This document shows positions 63,557-64,000 of a stretch of 64,000 nucleotides of DNA, piece by piece. Source of the DNA: Flavobacterium sp. 90 (GTDB taxonomy: Bacteria > Bacteroidota > Bacteroidia > Flavobacteriales > Flavobacteriaceae); contig NZ_SMGE01000001.1 in NCBI RefSeq assembly GCF_004339525.1, positions 4,588,001 through 4,652,000 on the forward strand, given 5' to 3'. How positions within the stretch are numbered: position 1 is the stretch's first letter; the number at the start of each line of letters is the position of its first letter. The notes below the pieces were generated by a model. It was not told the origin of the DNA. It saw only the letters and a program-made list of their open reading frames with translations, and ran no database searches. A program made the position numbers and the translations under genes.

Positions 63557-64000
63557 ATGAATAAAAACGAATTATTAGAAGGTCCAATACTTTCTTCATT
63601 ATTAAAATTGGCGGTTCCTATTATGATTGCCAATTTATTACAAGCCGCTTATCAATTAGTTGATGCTTTTTGGGTTGGGCGTTTGGGCGGAGATGCCGTT
63701 GCTGCAGTTTCTGTAAGTACGCCCGTAATCTTTTTAACAATTGCTTTAGGGACAGGTTTAGCCATTGCCGGATCAATTTTGATTGCACAATATTTTGGCG
63801 CCGGACAACAAGAAATGGTCAATCATGTCGCGGCTCAAACCTTATTAATGGTAGTTACCGTTTCGATAGGATTATCAATTATTGGGTATTTTTTGAGTCC
63901 CTATTTCCTGACGCTTTTAAAAGTCACGCCAGAGGTTTATAAAGATGCTTTGGGTTTTATGCAAATCGCCTTTATCGGATTAGTTTTTAGTTTCAGCTTT
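63557..64000 (+). CDS. MATE-family multidrug/toxin exporter (N-terminal part)
   Basis: The first 148 residues of a MATE exporter, open at the right window edge. It starts MNKNELLEGPILSSLLKLAV, followed by the family-typical PIMIANLLQAAYQLVDAFWVGRLGGDAVAAVSVSTP and GTGLAIAGSILIAQYFGAG. Four transmembrane helices are visible. MATE proteins expel cationic compounds with sodium or protons. It may be controlled by the MarR protein encoded upstream. Confidence 0.92.
   Translation, partial: MNKNELLEGPILSSLLKLAVPIMIANLLQAAYQLVDAFWVGRLGGDAVAAVSVSTPVIFLTIALGTGLAIAGSILIAQYFGAGQQEMVNHVAAQTLLMVVTVSIGLSIIGYFLSPYFLTLLKVTPEVYKDALGFMQIAFIGLVFSFSF

Overview
The window looks like chromosome from a Flavobacterium-type member of the Bacteroidota. 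The support is low GC, near-universal lack of Shine-Dalgarno sequences, promoters of the TTG / TAnnTTTG type, secreted proteins whose signal peptides end in ..AQ or an SxxC lipobox, two SusC/SusD pairs, a hybrid two-component regulator, and many dispersed palindromic repeats. No rRNA, prophage, transposase or CRISPR array was seen. Two tRNA-Tyr genes are present.

Region 1 (1-16.7 kb, all + strand) is a plant-polysaccharide locus. It holds the C-terminal half of a hybrid two-component regulator, myo-inositol oxygenase, a GH2 beta-galactosidase, a membrane acyltransferase-like protein, a sodium:solute symporter, two GH28 polygalacturonase-type enzymes, a GH51 alpha-L-arabinofuranosidase and a GH95 alpha-L-fucosidase/galactosidase. 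Together these fit trimming of pectin (homogalacturonan or rhamnogalacturonan with arabinan and galactan side chains). Myo-inositol oxygenase would feed D-glucuronate into uronate catabolism. No SusC/SusD pair lies in this part of the locus.

Region 2 (16.9-20.4 kb) is a Crp/Fnr-type regulator followed by a DsbA-like protein, an MBL-fold protein with a degenerate metal site, a SnoaL/NTF2-like protein and a lipoprotein intradiol dioxygenase. Two of these genes share the same palindrome at identical distance from the same promoter element, placed where a class II Crp/Fnr activator would sit.

Region 3 (20.6-33.9 kb) holds a second GH2, a NagB deaminase/PIG-L fusion, a LytTR response regulator next to a decayed histidine kinase, a GH92 alpha-mannosidase remnant, then SusC, a SusD-like protein and a sialidase-like lipoprotein. 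This suggests an eroding locus for host-type or fungal glycoprotein glycans.

Region 4 (33.9-51.2 kb) is mostly housekeeping or accessory: a duplicated tRNA-Tyr transcription unit, a TlpA-like thioredoxin lipoprotein interrupted by an in-frame UGA, a J-domain/KTSC protein, small hypothetical proteins, a VWA/AAA+ pair with a candidate structured RNA between them, a 2OG-Fe(II) oxygenase, MarR plus a serine hydrolase, a DMT transporter, glutamate dehydrogenase preceded by two tiny Cys-Cys peptides and a terminator hairpin, and a sterol-desaturase-family protein.

Region 5 (49.6-61.4 kb) is a complete polysaccharide utilization locus: a divergent TPR/LuxR-type regulator, then a DUF5004-like lipoprotein, a probable surface glycan-binding protein, SusC, SusD, a GH71/99-like lipoprotein and a GH97 lipoprotein with the inverting-type glutamates. 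Alpha-glucan, or glucosylated alpha-mannan, are plausible substrates. The window ends with an outer-membrane beta-barrel gene, a divergent MarR gene with a palindrome in its promoter, and the start of a MATE exporter.

Intergenic spaces carry at least five families of dispersed palindromes, several with one inverted repeat nested inside another.
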